Of a stretch of DNA of 64,000 nucleotides, positions 36,489 through 45,737 are shown in pieces. Numbering within the stretch: the stretch's first letter is position 1; each line of letters opens with the position of its first letter. Source of the stretch: Myxococcota bacterium (GTDB lineage Bacteria > Myxococcota_A > Polyangia > JAAYKL01); NCBI GenBank assembly GCA_030065855.1, contig JASJCT010000014.1, positions 1 through 64,000 of the forward strand, written 5' to 3'. The notes under the pieces were generated by a model. That model was not told the origin of the DNA. It did not search any database and worked only from the letters and a program-made list of their open reading frames with translations. The position numbers and the translations under genes were made by a program.

Positions 36489-36681
36489 AAGGAACTCCTG
36501 TTTGTTTGAAAATAAAGACTTCATAAACAATAATACGCGGGTTTTATTTAGAAAATTCTCAACTTCCTCGTTTTAATGTGTTTCGCGCAATAGGTAATAA
36601 TAAACAAATAGCTCTCGCTAATAAAACTTTAAGTAAATTATAAGGTAGTGGAGGTGTCAATAGCAATGCCAAATATAAATC

Positions 36682-37839
36682 CTACGATTTCGTGGCGATC
36701 GGGCCGAGAATACCGTTGCTGATGACGAGGCGTTGAATCTCGGTGGTGCCTTCATAGATAGTGAACACCCGGGCGTCCCGGTAGTGCCGCTCCACTGGGT
36801 ATTCCTTGCAGTAGCCGTACCCACCGTGTATTTGCAGGGCGCGCCCAGCCACCCGGTTGACCATTTCACTGGCGTACATTTTGGCCATGGACGCAGCCAT
36901 GGTGTAAGGCTGGCCACTGCTTTTTAAGACTGCCGCGTTATGGCACATCAGGCGGGCGGCCTCGATTTCCGTCGCCATTTCGGCAATGTACCAGCGAATG
37001 CCTTGGAAATCGCCGATGGGTCGTCCAAACTGCTCCCGGGTTTTGGCGTATGCCACGGCTTCGTCCAGACAAGCCTCAGCCACACCGATGGATTGGGCAG
37101 CAACGCCGATGCGACCGCTGTCGAGCGCGGTCATGGCCAGCTTGAAGCCCTGGCCGGGTTTGCCGAGCATTGCATCCTCTGGAACGCGACAATCCTCGAA
37201 TATGAGCTGCACCGTATCGCTCGCTCGCAAGCCCATTTTATTCTCGCTAGCGCCGATGGTCATACCCGGTGTGCCTTGGGGCACCAGGAATGCACTGATG
37301 CCGCCGTGGGCCTTTGCTTTGTCAGTGCGCGCGATCACGATGACAACCCCACCGTTTTTTCCCGATGTGATAAATTGCTTGGTACCGTTCAGCACCCAAT
37401 ACTTGCCATCGCGCACAGCCGTTGTTTTCTGAGAGGCTGGGTTACTACCGGCCTCGGGTTCGGTGAGTCCAAACGCGCCGATGCAGGTGCCGGTGCACAT
37501 TTTGGGTAACCACAGTTGCTGCTGCGCCTGGGAACCAAAATTGAGAATGGATTCGCAGCAAATGGAATTGTGAACGCTCATCACCACGGCGGTCGAGGCG
37601 CAGGCATAAGCGATTTCAGAGAGGGCTATCGCGTAGCTTACAGCATCTGCTCCAGAGCCCCCATATGTCTCTGGAACCAACATTCCCATTAACCCCAGCT
37701 CTCCCATCTGTTGGAAGATTTCCTTGGGAAATGTGCCGGATTGATCCCGCTCGGCAGCTTCTTTGGCCACGATTTCCCGGGCAAATTTTCGGACCATGGT
37801 CTGTATGAGGGTTTGATCTTCGTTGAGGATAATTGTCAT
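36682..37839 (-). CDS. Acyl-CoA dehydrogenase
   Basis: The 385-residue FAD enzyme oxidises acyl-CoA to trans-2-enoyl-CoA, passing electrons to ETF. FAD and substrate motifs are clear: FGLTEPEAGSN, WVLNGTKQFITSG, the FGRPI region and a catalytic Glu363 in YEGTTEIQ, the position used by short/medium-chain enzymes. AGGAG lies 7 nt before the ATG. No ETF, enoyl-CoA hydratase or thiolase gene lies nearby, so the chain length is not fixed; the C-terminal Glu and overall look fit butyryl/short-branched type. The fadL-type porin at 808-2364 could feed the same pathway. Confidence 0.95.
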   Translation of the reverse strand: MTIILNEDQTLIQTMVRKFAREIVAKEAAERDQSGTFPKEIFQQMGELGLMGMLVPETYGGSGADAVSYAIALSEIAYACASTAVVMSVHNSICCESILNFGSQAQQQLWLPKMCTGTCIGAFGLTEPEAGSNPASQKTTAVRDGKYWVLNGTKQFITSGKNGGVVIVIARTDKAKAHGGISAFLVPQGTPGMTIGASENKMGLRASDTVQLIFEDCRVPEDAMLGKPGQGFKLAMTALDSGRIGVAAQSIGVAEACLDEAVAYAKTREQFGRPIGDFQGIRWYIAEMATEIEAARLMCHNAAVLKSSGQPYTMAASMAKMYASEMVNRVAGRALQIHGGYGYCKEYPVERHYRDARVFTIYEGTTEIQRLVISNGILGPIATKS

Positions 37840-38006
37840 CTGGTACTCCTAAATTACTCTGATAAATATATAATTTATTCCCTACAATATACCCTGTTTT
37901 TGATTTTTCTTGTCGATTGCCCCCTACCGAAAAATTGCGAGCGTGGTATCGTTTGATCTTTGTGTGGTGAGCGCGTGCACGTACTCGCTGGGTACATTCG
38001 GCGAAA

Positions 38007-38684
38007 ATGACGAAAAAAAGCGTTGATCCAAGCGCGCAAGAAAGCCGGTTCTCTATGAAAAAACTGAAAAAACCGTTCCTAAGCCTCATTGTCCTTCTGT
38101 TCATCATCATTATCGCGGATCAGACGACCAAGCAGCTCGCCCAGTCCGCACTGTTGAGCGACGCGTTTGTCGAACAAACCGACAACTTCCCGGCCTGCGT
38201 TGACCCTGCAGCAGACCGCCGACGGGAGCGGTTTATCAATCAACATCGCACGAGCGTTACTGTTATCGAAAATTTCTTTGATTTGAGATATGTGGAGAAC
38301 TGTGCGAGTGCCTTTGGATTGATGAGCCAAGTACCCGAGTCTTTTAGATTTCCATTTTTCCTAGTTATATCTGCATTAGCGGTTGCTTTTATTCCGTATT
38401 TGTACTTAAAAACACCAGCAGACCAACGGCTGATGCTGTACGCGCTGCCGTTTATACTCGGGGGTGCAGTTGGCAATCTGGCAGACCGGTTAATATATCG
38501 ATATGTTATTGATTTTATCCGCTGGTATGTTGTCGTTGACGGCGACACAATGGACTGGCCGACGTTCAATGTGGCTGACGCAGCAATTGTCGCGGGCATC
38601 GGTTTGATGCTCTTACAGATGCTGCCCAGGCGACAGGCCGATATGGATGGGGCTGTTGGCGCTCAGCCTGCCTCTCGAAAATAG
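38007..38684 (+). CDS. lspA: Signal peptidase II (lipoprotein signal peptidase)
   Basis: The 225-residue membrane aspartyl protease cleaves diacylated prolipoproteins. Family motifs are present: DQTTKQLA in the first membrane helix, RYVENCASAFG, GNLADRLIYRYVIDFI and FNVADAAI, with catalytic Asp in GNLADR and FNVAD. Length exceeds the usual 160-170 because of an N-terminal extension and about 35 extra residues (two Cys) before the conserved Asn motif. The ATG at 38007 or 38055 may be the start; neither has a strong ribosome site. It opens a four-gene cluster with the zinc-ribbon TPR protein, rhomboid and hemD. Its many predicted lipoprotein substrates occur throughout this window. Confidence 0.93.
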   Translation: MTKKSVDPSAQESRFSMKKLKKPFLSLIVLLFIIIIADQTTKQLAQSALLSDAFVEQTDNFPACVDPAADRRRERFINQHRTSVTVIENFFDLRYVENCASAFGLMSQVPESFRFPFFLVISALAVAFIPYLYLKTPADQRLMLYALPFILGGAVGNLADRLIYRYVIDFIRWYVVVDGDTMDWPTFNVADAAIVAGIGLMLLQMLPRRQADMDGAVGAQPASRK

Positions 38685-38710
38685 GTAATCCATATGGGCT
38701 GAGGATCACC

Positions 38711-41068
38711 ATGACAGATACCAAGATATGCCCGGCGTGTAAAAAACAGGTGCCCGAGACCGCAATGCGATGCAAACACTGCGGTATTCGGCTGGTGCGC
38801 CTGGTAAGCTCCCCATCAGGTCGCCCAATCGCTCCAACTGAAAAGCCGTCGTCCCTACCGCCGCCGTCTAGTAGGTCACACCCGACCTCCCCGATACCGC
38901 CAATACCGAAAAAATCTGTCCCGCCTCCCCCACCGAGAGGCGTGCGACTTACGGGGAAGAAGCGGATCACCCTACCACCACCGCCACCACCCGGTGCGGG
39001 ATCATCGGACAACAAGGGCGCTACGCCCCCGCCACCGCATCCAACATCGGTGCAGTCAAAGCCTGGGCGCAAAACCCTACCGCCTCCCCTATTGTCCCCC
39101 CCCGGCCCAGAGGGCGAGGCTGCACCTGCTTCGAGTAAGACAAAAGCGGTTCCTGAAACCCGAGACAGTGCGCGTCCACCAAAGACGACAGCCCGGGATT
39201 TAGAGCAAATTGTGTCGAAAGCGACCGGTGATTTGCGCTCAGACGCGCCAATCGTAAAACCCCGTCAAGACCTGACCCAGCAAATCCTGCCAGATGCCAC
39301 CGGCCAAATATACATCGACGATAATACCGAGGATCTCGTTCTGGAAGACTTGGCCCCAGTGACAGGGACAGAACCCGAGATCACAGGGACGGACCCCGAG
39401 CCCACGCGGCCGGAGAAAACCATGGAGGCGGTAAAACAGAAGCTCCAGCAAAGCGCTGATGCAATTGGACCAGCGGTAAAGAAGGGGCTTCAGCAGGGTC
39501 GAGAAGTAATTGGACCGGCCGTGGAAAAAGCAGCTGCCGCAGTTGCAGGCTCGGTAACAAAGACCAAAGATCGACTATCTACTGCGCCGGGTGCGATCAA
39601 AACCAAAATCGACCGAGTAAAGCCAAGCCTGGCCCCCAAGGCAAGGGGCCTCCTATTGAGACCCCTTGTTAGCGATCAGACCCTTGCACGGATAAAACAT
39701 AAGGGCGCATTCAAGGGTCTTGCCAGGGCTCTATCCAAGGTGCGCGTGGTGCAAGTCATTCTTCTTGCCGCGGTCCTGCTCATCAGCATCGTTTTGATAG
39801 TCGGCATGGGTAATAGCGATGCACCCCAAAACGAACAAACTGCGACAACTGCGAAACAGGAACAAACATCTCCTACAGCAGGTGCACTGTCAGTGCCCGC
39901 AAATGGATCTCCCGACGCGACGCCAGCGGCAGCCGTACCTCCGGCCGAGGCAACGCCCGAAGTATCGTGCAAGCCCCTCTCAGCCTACCCGGCATTTCCG
40001 TGGAAAGACCTCACCGATGCCCTGGTTAAAACCACACAAAAGGATGGCATCTGCAACCTGTTGAACCTCTCTCCGGATCAGGTCAGCGAAGCCCTCAGCC
40101 ATTTGCCGCATCTCGGACCCACGGGCTATGATTTAATACCAGGTGGTGAGGAATTCGACATCTTCCCAGGCGGCCTGACCCATCGGATGGCGCCTGTCAT
40201 GCGTTTTTTGTTTGTGAGCGGCAAGCTGTTTGAGATTCATTTGGATTATCGCGAGTCCTTTGCTGATCAGTTGCAAAGCCCCCTGTTCGAAGATGCACTT
40301 GGAAAGCCGGTCAAATCAGCTGCTCCTGGCAAAAATGCCGTATTGCAGCGCTTTGCAGACGGATCCCTTGTCGTGGAATATACGGTATCGACAGATGCCC
40401 ATAAGCGGGTGTTTCGAAAAGTGGTGTTTGCGAGCAAGACCATCCGGGAGGGTATCCGCAGGGAAAGCGACAACCGGGATAAAGCTCAAAGAGCGCTGGA
40501 AAAGGGCGTCATCTCCCTTAACCTGCGCAACTACAAGGACGCGATCAAGCGCTTTCGTAGGGCCCGGCGCCTCATTCCAAGCTACGGCGCGGCGTTTGTA
40601 TGGGAGGCCATGACACTGGTGCAGCTCGAAAAATTCAAAGAAGCCACGGCGCTCTCCGAGCGCGCACTCGAGGTCAGTCGGGATAATCGTGCGCGGGCCG
40701 AAGCCCTTGGCCTTCAGGCTGTCAGTGCTTTATTCACCGGGAGCAAGGAACGCGCCCTAGAGCTGTTTGTCCAAGCAAAAGCTTTGGACCCTACCAATTT
40801 GGAGTTTAGTAAATCCGTCCAAGAGCTCGAAACAGGTGAGTACAAACCAGATCGGGTGGCCAAGACCGCCGGACGCATGACCTGCATCAAGGAAGCAGCC
40901 GATAAAAAAGAGGCTGGCAAAAACCCCAGCGGTTGGACAGAGGCGGGTATTCTGGCCCGGGGCAACTTTCCAGATGGTGCCACCTATGCCGAGGCGCTAA
41001 AAAAAGCCGAGGCCAGCGATACCTTCAACAGGGAATATCAGCGCTGGGTGAACTGGGAATGCCGGTAG
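38711..41068 (+). CDS. Zinc-ribbon, Pro-rich, single-span membrane protein with TPRs
   Basis: The 785-residue protein has an N-terminal zinc ribbon with Cys7, Cys10, Cys21 and Cys24. A Pro/Ser/Lys-rich linker (30-150) and an amphipathic Lys-rich region follow, then one membrane span near 345-365 (VQVILLAAVLLISIVLIVG). The periplasmic side includes a compact domain (PHLGPTGYDLIPGGEEFDIF) and two or three TPR-like repeats near 580-690. It is 26 nt after lspA and 7 nt before the rhomboid gene, on one strand. The cytosolic zinc ribbon with an extracytoplasmic TPR region is common in myxobacterial envelope proteins, but no function is assigned. Confidence 0.8.
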   Translation: MTDTKICPACKKQVPETAMRCKHCGIRLVRLVSSPSGRPIAPTEKPSSLPPPSSRSHPTSPIPPIPKKSVPPPPPRGVRLTGKKRITLPPPPPPGAGSSDNKGATPPPPHPTSVQSKPGRKTLPPPLLSPPGPEGEAAPASSKTKAVPETRDSARPPKTTARDLEQIVSKATGDLRSDAPIVKPRQDLTQQILPDATGQIYIDDNTEDLVLEDLAPVTGTEPEITGTDPEPTRPEKTMEAVKQKLQQSADAIGPAVKKGLQQGREVIGPAVEKAAAAVAGSVTKTKDRLSTAPGAIKTKIDRVKPSLAPKARGLLLRPLVSDQTLARIKHKGAFKGLARALSKVRVVQVILLAAVLLISIVLIVGMGNSDAPQNEQTATTAKQEQTSPTAGALSVPANGSPDATPAAAVPPAEATPEVSCKPLSAYPAFPWKDLTDALVKTTQKDGICNLLNLSPDQVSEALSHLPHLGPTGYDLIPGGEEFDIFPGGLTHRMAPVMRFLFVSGKLFEIHLDYRESFADQLQSPLFEDALGKPVKSAAPGKNAVLQRFADGSLVVEYTVSTDAHKRVFRKVVFASKTIREGIRRESDNRDKAQRALEKGVISLNLRNYKDAIKRFRRARRLIPSYGAAFVWEAMTLVQLEKFKEATALSERALEVSRDNRARAEALGLQAVSALFTGSKERALELFVQAKALDPTNLEFSKSVQELETGEYKPDRVAKTAGRMTCIKEAADKKEAGKNPSGWTEAGILARGNFPDGATYAEALKKAEASDTFNREYQRWVNWECR

Positions 41069-41075
41069 GGAAAAG

Positions 41076-41792
41076 ATGAGGGTGCGCACCTACGCTGGAT
41101 GGCCCATGACCCCAATGGTCAAGAGAATCATGATCATCTTGGCCGTGGTCTGGATCCTGGAGCTCATCATCGCCAGAACGGTGGGCGATGATGTTATCTG
41201 GCATTTCTCCCTGACGCCCATCATGGTCTATCCAGGGCTTGAGGTTTGGCAGCTCGTTACCTGGATGTGGCTGCACGGGTTTGATCTGTCCCATATTTTA
41301 TTCAACTGCCTATTTTTATGGATGTTCGGTGGCAGCCTGGAAATCGCTTGGGGATCCCGATCATTTTTGCGGTTCTATCTCACCTGTGGCATCGGGTCGG
41401 GCTTAGTCGTGTTGGTAAGTGGCTGGATTTTTGCGCCGAACATCCCAGTACTCGGTGCATCAGGTGCCATCTACGGGTTGGTCGTTGCCTGGGCCATTTC
41501 CTATCCCAATCGGATCATCTACTTTTTTGGCATCTTCCCGATGAAGGGAAAGCATTTTGTCTTGATTCCAATAGGTTACGCACTCGTTGACTTTCTCATG
41601 GCAACAAAGGGCGTCAGCCACGCAGCCCACTTGGGCGGCATGGCGATCGGTGCGCTGCTCGTCACGGGATTCTGGCGTCCGGAAAAGGCCTACCGCCGCG
41701 TGAGATATTGGTGGCTCAGGAAAAAACTCAGGGTGATCGAGGGCGCCAGCAAACCCAAATCCCCACCCCCAGATGGTGGATATTGGCATTGA
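41076..41792 (+). CDS. Rhomboid-family intramembrane serine protease
   Basis: The 238-residue, six-segment membrane protein has the nucleophile motif GASGAIYG and the catalytic His in SHAAHLGGMAIG. HGFDLSHILFNCLFLWMFGG is the conserved loop before the catalytic core. Rhomboids cut membrane-anchored proteins near the outer face. It starts 7 nt after the previous stop and its TGA overlaps the ATG of hemD, so the genes are co-translated. Natural substrates are unknown; the single-span TPR protein just upstream is a reasonable candidate. Confidence 0.93.
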   Translation: MRVRTYAGWPMTPMVKRIMIILAVVWILELIIARTVGDDVIWHFSLTPIMVYPGLEVWQLVTWMWLHGFDLSHILFNCLFLWMFGGSLEIAWGSRSFLRFYLTCGIGSGLVVLVSGWIFAPNIPVLGASGAIYGLVVAWAISYPNRIIYFFGIFPMKGKHFVLIPIGYALVDFLMATKGVSHAAHLGGMAIGALLVTGFWRPEKAYRRVRYWWLRKKLRVIEGASKPKSPPPDGGYWH

Positions 41793-42544
41793 TGAACGGC
41801 ATCAACGCGGTGTGGACAGGCTCGGCAGATGGGGCCGGTCCCCTGCTGGAGGCGCTAAAGCGGGCTGGTGCGCACGTGCGGCGCTTACCCCTGATTGAAG
41901 TCGGACCGCCCAGTGATCCCGAGCGATTAGACGTTGTGCTCAAGCGTATCGATAGGTACGCGTGGATCGTCCTCACCAGCCGTCAATCAGCCCGGGCACT
42001 CAAGGGCAGAGCCAGGCCGGCCGGCCGCGTGGCAGCAGTGGGCCCTGGGACCGCAGCCCAAGCGCGGCGACAGGGTTGGCGTGTCCACCTCGTTCCATCG
42101 ACCCACGATGCGCAAGGGTTGGCCCAGGCCTTGGCACAGTCAACACCGGGGGTGAAGGTTCTCTTTTTAAAGGGCGACAGGGCCAGGCGCACGTTGCCAG
42201 AAACCCTTGAAAAACAAGGATTTGCGGTCGACGAGGTAGAAGCCTACACAACCCGGCCGGTCCCCCCTGACCGGGCAAAGCACATTGCCAGCAGAATCAA
42301 GGCTGCAGCAGACCTGGTCATTGCCGGAAGTCCGCTTGGCGTGCAAACCCTGGTGGATGCCATTGCCCCATCACGACTCGCCGACATCAAGCCAGGGCTC
42401 AACTGGATGTGCCTGGGGCGTGCCACCCAGAAAGCACTTCTGATGGCCGGAGTGGATGCGGTGTATCCCGATAAAGTAACCCCTGACCGGTTCGTTCGAT
42501 GCGCCGCAGCCGTTCTTGGCAGGACCGCATCCCTCTCCGAGTAA
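41792..42544 (+). CDS. hemD: Uroporphyrinogen-III synthase
   Basis: The 250-residue enzyme closes and inverts ring D of hydroxymethylbilane to uroporphyrinogen III in tetrapyrrole synthesis. Evidence is the bi-lobed HemD pattern: VWTGSADGAGPLLEALKRAG, WIVLTSRQSARAL, VAAVGPGTAAQAR, VLFLKGDRARRTLPETL and a second-lobe DLVIAGSPLGVQTLVD. Its ATG lies within the rhomboid stop (ATGA overlap). A larger frame starting at 41708 is rejected because it only adds rhomboid overlap. No other hem gene is present nearby. Confidence 0.88.
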   Translation: MNGINAVWTGSADGAGPLLEALKRAGAHVRRLPLIEVGPPSDPERLDVVLKRIDRYAWIVLTSRQSARALKGRARPAGRVAAVGPGTAAQARRQGWRVHLVPSTHDAQGLAQALAQSTPGVKVLFLKGDRARRTLPETLEKQGFAVDEVEAYTTRPVPPDRAKHIASRIKAAADLVIAGSPLGVQTLVDAIAPSRLADIKPGLNWMCLGRATQKALLMAGVDAVYPDKVTPDRFVRCAAAVLGRTASLSE

Positions 42545-42558
42545 GAATTTTTTTACTC
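42539..42558 (+). terminator. Weak hairpin at the end of hemD
   Basis: GAGTAA (42539-42544) and TTACTC (42553-42558) are perfect arms around an AT-rich loop, overlapping the hemD stop. No clear T-run follows, so it is a weak terminator candidate at the end of the operon. Confidence 0.35.
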
Positions 42559-42626
42559 TGAAGCTATTCCCGGGCCACTTCTGAGCTAAAATTACACCCT
42601 GGAGGCAATTTTTAAAAGGAGACAGA

Positions 42627-43694
42627 ATGAAGTGCATGACTCTGGCTATATTTGGTGTGCTTTTTTGCCTGGCTTCAGGTTGTACAGAAGATGAGAGAAT
42701 TCAGAACGATGAAGAGACAAACGGCAACAGCGATTCGGACAGTGATACCGACAATGACGCTGACAGTGACGCCGATAGTGATGATACATCATCGGATTTA
42801 GATACAGATACCGATACAGACACTGACACTGATACCGACTCTGACACCGATACAGACACTGATACCGACTCTGACACTGATACCGACTCTGACACTGATA
42901 CCGACTCTGACACCGATACCGATATAGACACTGACACCGATACCGATACCGATACCGATACCGATACCGATACCGATACCGACACCGGCACTGACACTGA
43001 CACCAACACAGATACCGATACCGATACCGATCCTGAAGTGATCTTCGTGAGTTGTCCCAGCTGGATCTACAGCACGGTAGGACCGACGATCACCAAGTGT
43101 GCACTGATGGGCAACTTTGCGATGTGTTCGACAGACAGTGTTGAAGATACATTTTTTTACCAGGCCGGAGACAAAGTAAAAGCCATGATCGGTCACCGGC
43201 AAGACATCTTGGATCAACTCGAGAATATGGGCCATGCGTTGCTCTTGATGGGGCCAGACGAGGTGGTCTCAGATTTTCAATGCTATGCGCAATTCCCGGA
43301 TCTAGACTGGACGTATGGCCTGGGCGGCACGCCGTCCATACCGGTCACGAGCATCCAAGTGTTAAATTTTGGTTGGGAGCAGGGTTCTGGTGTTTACAGA
43401 GAAGATATTTTGATCCACGAATTCGCCCACGGTGTACATCTCTGCGGGCTGAACAACACCAATTTCGATGCCGACGTACAGACAGCACACAATGACGCCA
43501 AAAGCAGTGGTTTGTGGGAAGGAACATACGCCATTTCCCACTATCACGAATACTGGGCTGAGTTGGTGCAATCCTACATGGGCGTCAACTACGATGGCAT
43601 TGACAGCAACCACAACGGCATCAACGGCGTAAGCGAGCTGATCGCCTATGACCCGCAGGGTTATGCCATGGTGGAGCAAATACTTGGCAACTGA
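42627..43694 (+). CDS. Repeat-stalk lipoprotein with zincin (HExxH) domain
   Basis: The 355-residue protein has a lipobox in VLFCLASGC. About 100 residues of Asp-Ser/Asp-Thr repeats follow. The C-terminal 210 residues form a metalloprotease-like domain with HEFAHGVH (near 264-271) and, later, EYWAELVQSYMG, a likely third ligand (Glu) helix. The HExxH-type motif with intact Glu supports activity, though the exact peptidase family is not recognised. A short leader with AAAGGAGA precedes the ATG. It is likely surface-attached through its lipid and stalk, as a fourth member of the same architecture seen at 24484, 27013 and 47196. Confidence 0.8.
   Translation: MKCMTLAIFGVLFCLASGCTEDERIQNDEETNGNSDSDSDTDNDADSDADSDDTSSDLDTDTDTDTDTDTDSDTDTDTDTDSDTDTDSDTDTDSDTDTDIDTDTDTDTDTDTDTDTDTDTGTDTDTNTDTDTDTDPEVIFVSCPSWIYSTVGPTITKCALMGNFAMCSTDSVEDTFFYQAGDKVKAMIGHRQDILDQLENMGHALLLMGPDEVVSDFQCYAQFPDLDWTYGLGGTPSIPVTSIQVLNFGWEQGSGVYREDILIHEFAHGVHLCGLNNTNFDADVQTAHNDAKSSGLWEGTYAISHYHEYWAELVQSYMGVNYDGIDSNHNGINGVSELIAYDPQGYAMVEQILGN
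42732..43031 (+). repeat. Hexamer array encoding Asp-Ser/Asp-Thr stalk
   Basis: A 300-bp imperfect array of GAYACN/GAYTCN hexamers codes for about 100 residues of alternating Asp with Thr or Ser. Synonymous differences are frequent. Confidence 0.9.
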
Positions 43695-43807
43695 TGCTGC
43701 CTGCCGAGCCGCGCAATCACTTATCAACTGGCGACCCATGCCGATACCACTAGAGAGGATAGCTGAATTGGTCCACGAACTGTTAGGTGGCAATCTGGGA
43801 GGTGACG

Positions 43808-45049
43808 TTGAAAAATTTTATCGCCCGCCAGCCTATTTTTAACGTGTATCGCGAGGTAGTGGCGTACGAACTCCTGTTCCGCAACGGCCTTAAGAACGCA
43901 TTTGAAATTTCCATGGGCGACACTGAGGCCACGTCTCACGTGCTGGTTAACAGCTTGATGCTCTTTGGCATGCGGGCGCTCACAGGGGGCAACAAGGCCC
44001 TGGTTAATGTGACACGAGAGGTGCTTGTTAACGATTACATGCAACTCTTTCCACCGGACTTGGTAGTACCGGAAATATTGGAAACCGTGGCTGAAGATCC
44101 AGAGGTTATCGCCGCGACCATGAGACTTAAAAAAGCCGGATTCGAGGTCGCCCTCGATGATGTCATCTCTCTCGAGGGCAGGGAGGGGTTCTGCAAGTGG
44201 GCCGATATTATCAAAGTCGACTTCATGGATACCAACGCGGAAATGCAGGCCTTGATCGCGGACCGTTTCCGCGACACCGAGGTGGCCCTGCTCGCTGAAA
44301 AAATCGAGACCCACGAGGAATTCGAGTCGGCAAAGGCCATGGGATACACCCTGTTTCAGGGTTATTTTTTTGCCAAGCCCGAAGTGTTATCAAAGCGCAG
44401 TGTGCCTGGGGATCGCATTCACTACATGCGGCTGCTCAGGCGCATTCATCAAGCTGAATTGGACCTGGATAGCATCGAGGCGCTCATCAAGCAGGACCTC
44501 TCACTCTCGTATCGGTTGTTGCGCTATATCAATTCGGCCTTTTTCGGGTTGCGGGTAGAGATTCGATCGATCAAGCATGCCCTGGTCCTTTTGGGAGAAA
44601 ACGAAATCAAAAAATGGGCGACACTGGTAGCCATGGCATTTATGGGTACGGACAAGCCCGCTGAGTTGATAATCACAGCCCTTACCCGCGCGCGATTTTG
44701 CGAAACACTCTCCGATGCGGTCGGCCTTCGCCCCCAGGCCCAGGACCTGTTTTTGATGGGCATGTTTTCAGTCCTGGATGCGCTGATGGACCATCCCTTG
44801 GAAGAGGTCCTTGAGGATATGCCCATTTCACAGGAGATCAAGTCTGCTTTGCTCGGCGATGAGAGTCTCTATCACAAGATCCTCTGGATAGTCATCTCCT
44901 ACGAGCGAGGAGATTGGGAAGCGTTTGCCAATCGCATCGACGACGTCAAAATCCCTGAAAACCGGTTGCCAGACATGTATCTCGCAGCAGTGGACTGGGC
45001 AAATCAAAGCCTCGCCGCAACGCCCAGTATGACCCCGCCGTCGAGCTAA
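43808..45049 (+). CDS. EAL-HDOD signalling protein (YuxH-like)
   Basis: The 413-residue protein combines a degenerate EAL domain (ARQPIFNVYREVVAYELLFR; ALDDV; IKVDF; EKIET; QGYFFAKPE) with a C-terminal HDOD domain (LIKQDLSLSYRLLRYINSAF onward). The EAL signature is ELL and several catalytic positions differ, so c-di-GMP hydrolysis is unlikely; HDOD proteins usually act as signalling adaptors. I start it at TTG 43808, because GGGAGG is 5 nt upstream and the product begins with the family opening KNFIARQPIF; GTG at 43787 or 43802 is the alternative. It might pair functionally with the PilZ protein at 23202, by common pathway only. Confidence 0.88.
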   Translation: MKNFIARQPIFNVYREVVAYELLFRNGLKNAFEISMGDTEATSHVLVNSLMLFGMRALTGGNKALVNVTREVLVNDYMQLFPPDLVVPEILETVAEDPEVIAATMRLKKAGFEVALDDVISLEGREGFCKWADIIKVDFMDTNAEMQALIADRFRDTEVALLAEKIETHEEFESAKAMGYTLFQGYFFAKPEVLSKRSVPGDRIHYMRLLRRIHQAELDLDSIEALIKQDLSLSYRLLRYINSAFFGLRVEIRSIKHALVLLGENEIKKWATLVAMAFMGTDKPAELIITALTRARFCETLSDAVGLRPQAQDLFLMGMFSVLDALMDHPLEEVLEDMPISQEIKSALLGDESLYHKILWIVISYERGDWEAFANRIDDVKIPENRLPDMYLAAVDWANQSLAATPSMTPPSS

Positions 45050-45353
45050 CGGGCATTCCGGAATTCTAGATATCACCGCGCCAAGTCCAGCCGGGCCCGT
45101 CATTGGATCTTTTGGCGTGGACATAATGGACCCGGTGGACGATGTGGATAAGTTTCGATTTTTACACTTTAAGTGAATTTTTATTTTATTGATGTATTAT
45201 ATGGCAATTTTATATCACTAAGGTCATTGTCAAGATGCGGTATTTTGTTGTAGTATTGGTGCTTAAGATGTCGCTACATTTAGTGTGTACGCGAGGGTCT
45301 GCAGTACAACTGATGTACTGTTGTATTGCACAGCTGTTGTCAAGGGATGCATT
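45050..45353. other. Gene-free spacer before the DUF5658 gene
   Basis: This 304-bp stretch contains no coding frame. Two small inverted repeats are visible: CACTT/AAGTG near 45164 and TACAAC/GTTGTA (45305-45325), the latter just ahead of the next gene, where it may shape its leader. Neither matches a known regulator. Confidence 0.5.
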
Positions 45354-45728
45354 ATGCATAATAACTTCACCTCCTTTTCTCAGCTCGATTTACTCGCACC
45401 CAGCGATTCTGTAAATACAACTAGATTCATGTGGGTTACGCGTATTGTGGGCGCGTTGATCGTCATGAATGTTATTGACGGTTTATTCACTTTATTTTGG
45501 GTTCATTCCGATATTGCTCAAGAAGCAAACCCATTAATGGCTTTATTAATAAGTATTCACCCCGTACTGTTTATTACATTAAAGATGGCGTTGGTGCATT
45601 TGGGGTGCATTTTATTGATCAGGTATTATTACAAAATGCTATCGCTGGTCTCCCTTGCGATTGCCTTTTCCGTGTATTGGATGTTGCTGATGTATCACGG
45701 TGCAGCCGTGTGGTTTGATGGTGTATAG
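45354..45728 (+). CDS. DUF5658-type small membrane protein
   Basis: The 124-residue protein has three or four membrane spans. It matches the DUF5658 pattern: a first helix with NVIDGLFTLFWV, then AQEANPLMALLI and a TLKMALVHLG helix. No function is known for the family. AAGGGA lies 6 nt before the ATG at 45354. It is 9 nt upstream of the EamA transporter and likely co-transcribed with it. Confidence 0.75.
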   Translation: MHNNFTSFSQLDLLAPSDSVNTTRFMWVTRIVGALIVMNVIDGLFTLFWVHSDIAQEANPLMALLISIHPVLFITLKMALVHLGCILLIRYYYKMLSLVSLAIAFSVYWMLLMYHGAAVWFDGV

Positions 45729-45737
45729 TGCCTCCTC

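Noticed and set aside
45060-45090. Cluster of restriction-like sites (GAATTC, TCTAGA, GATATC) resembling a cloning linker
   Set aside because: The sites are short, partly overlapping and sit in otherwise normal sequence; chance is the simplest explanation.
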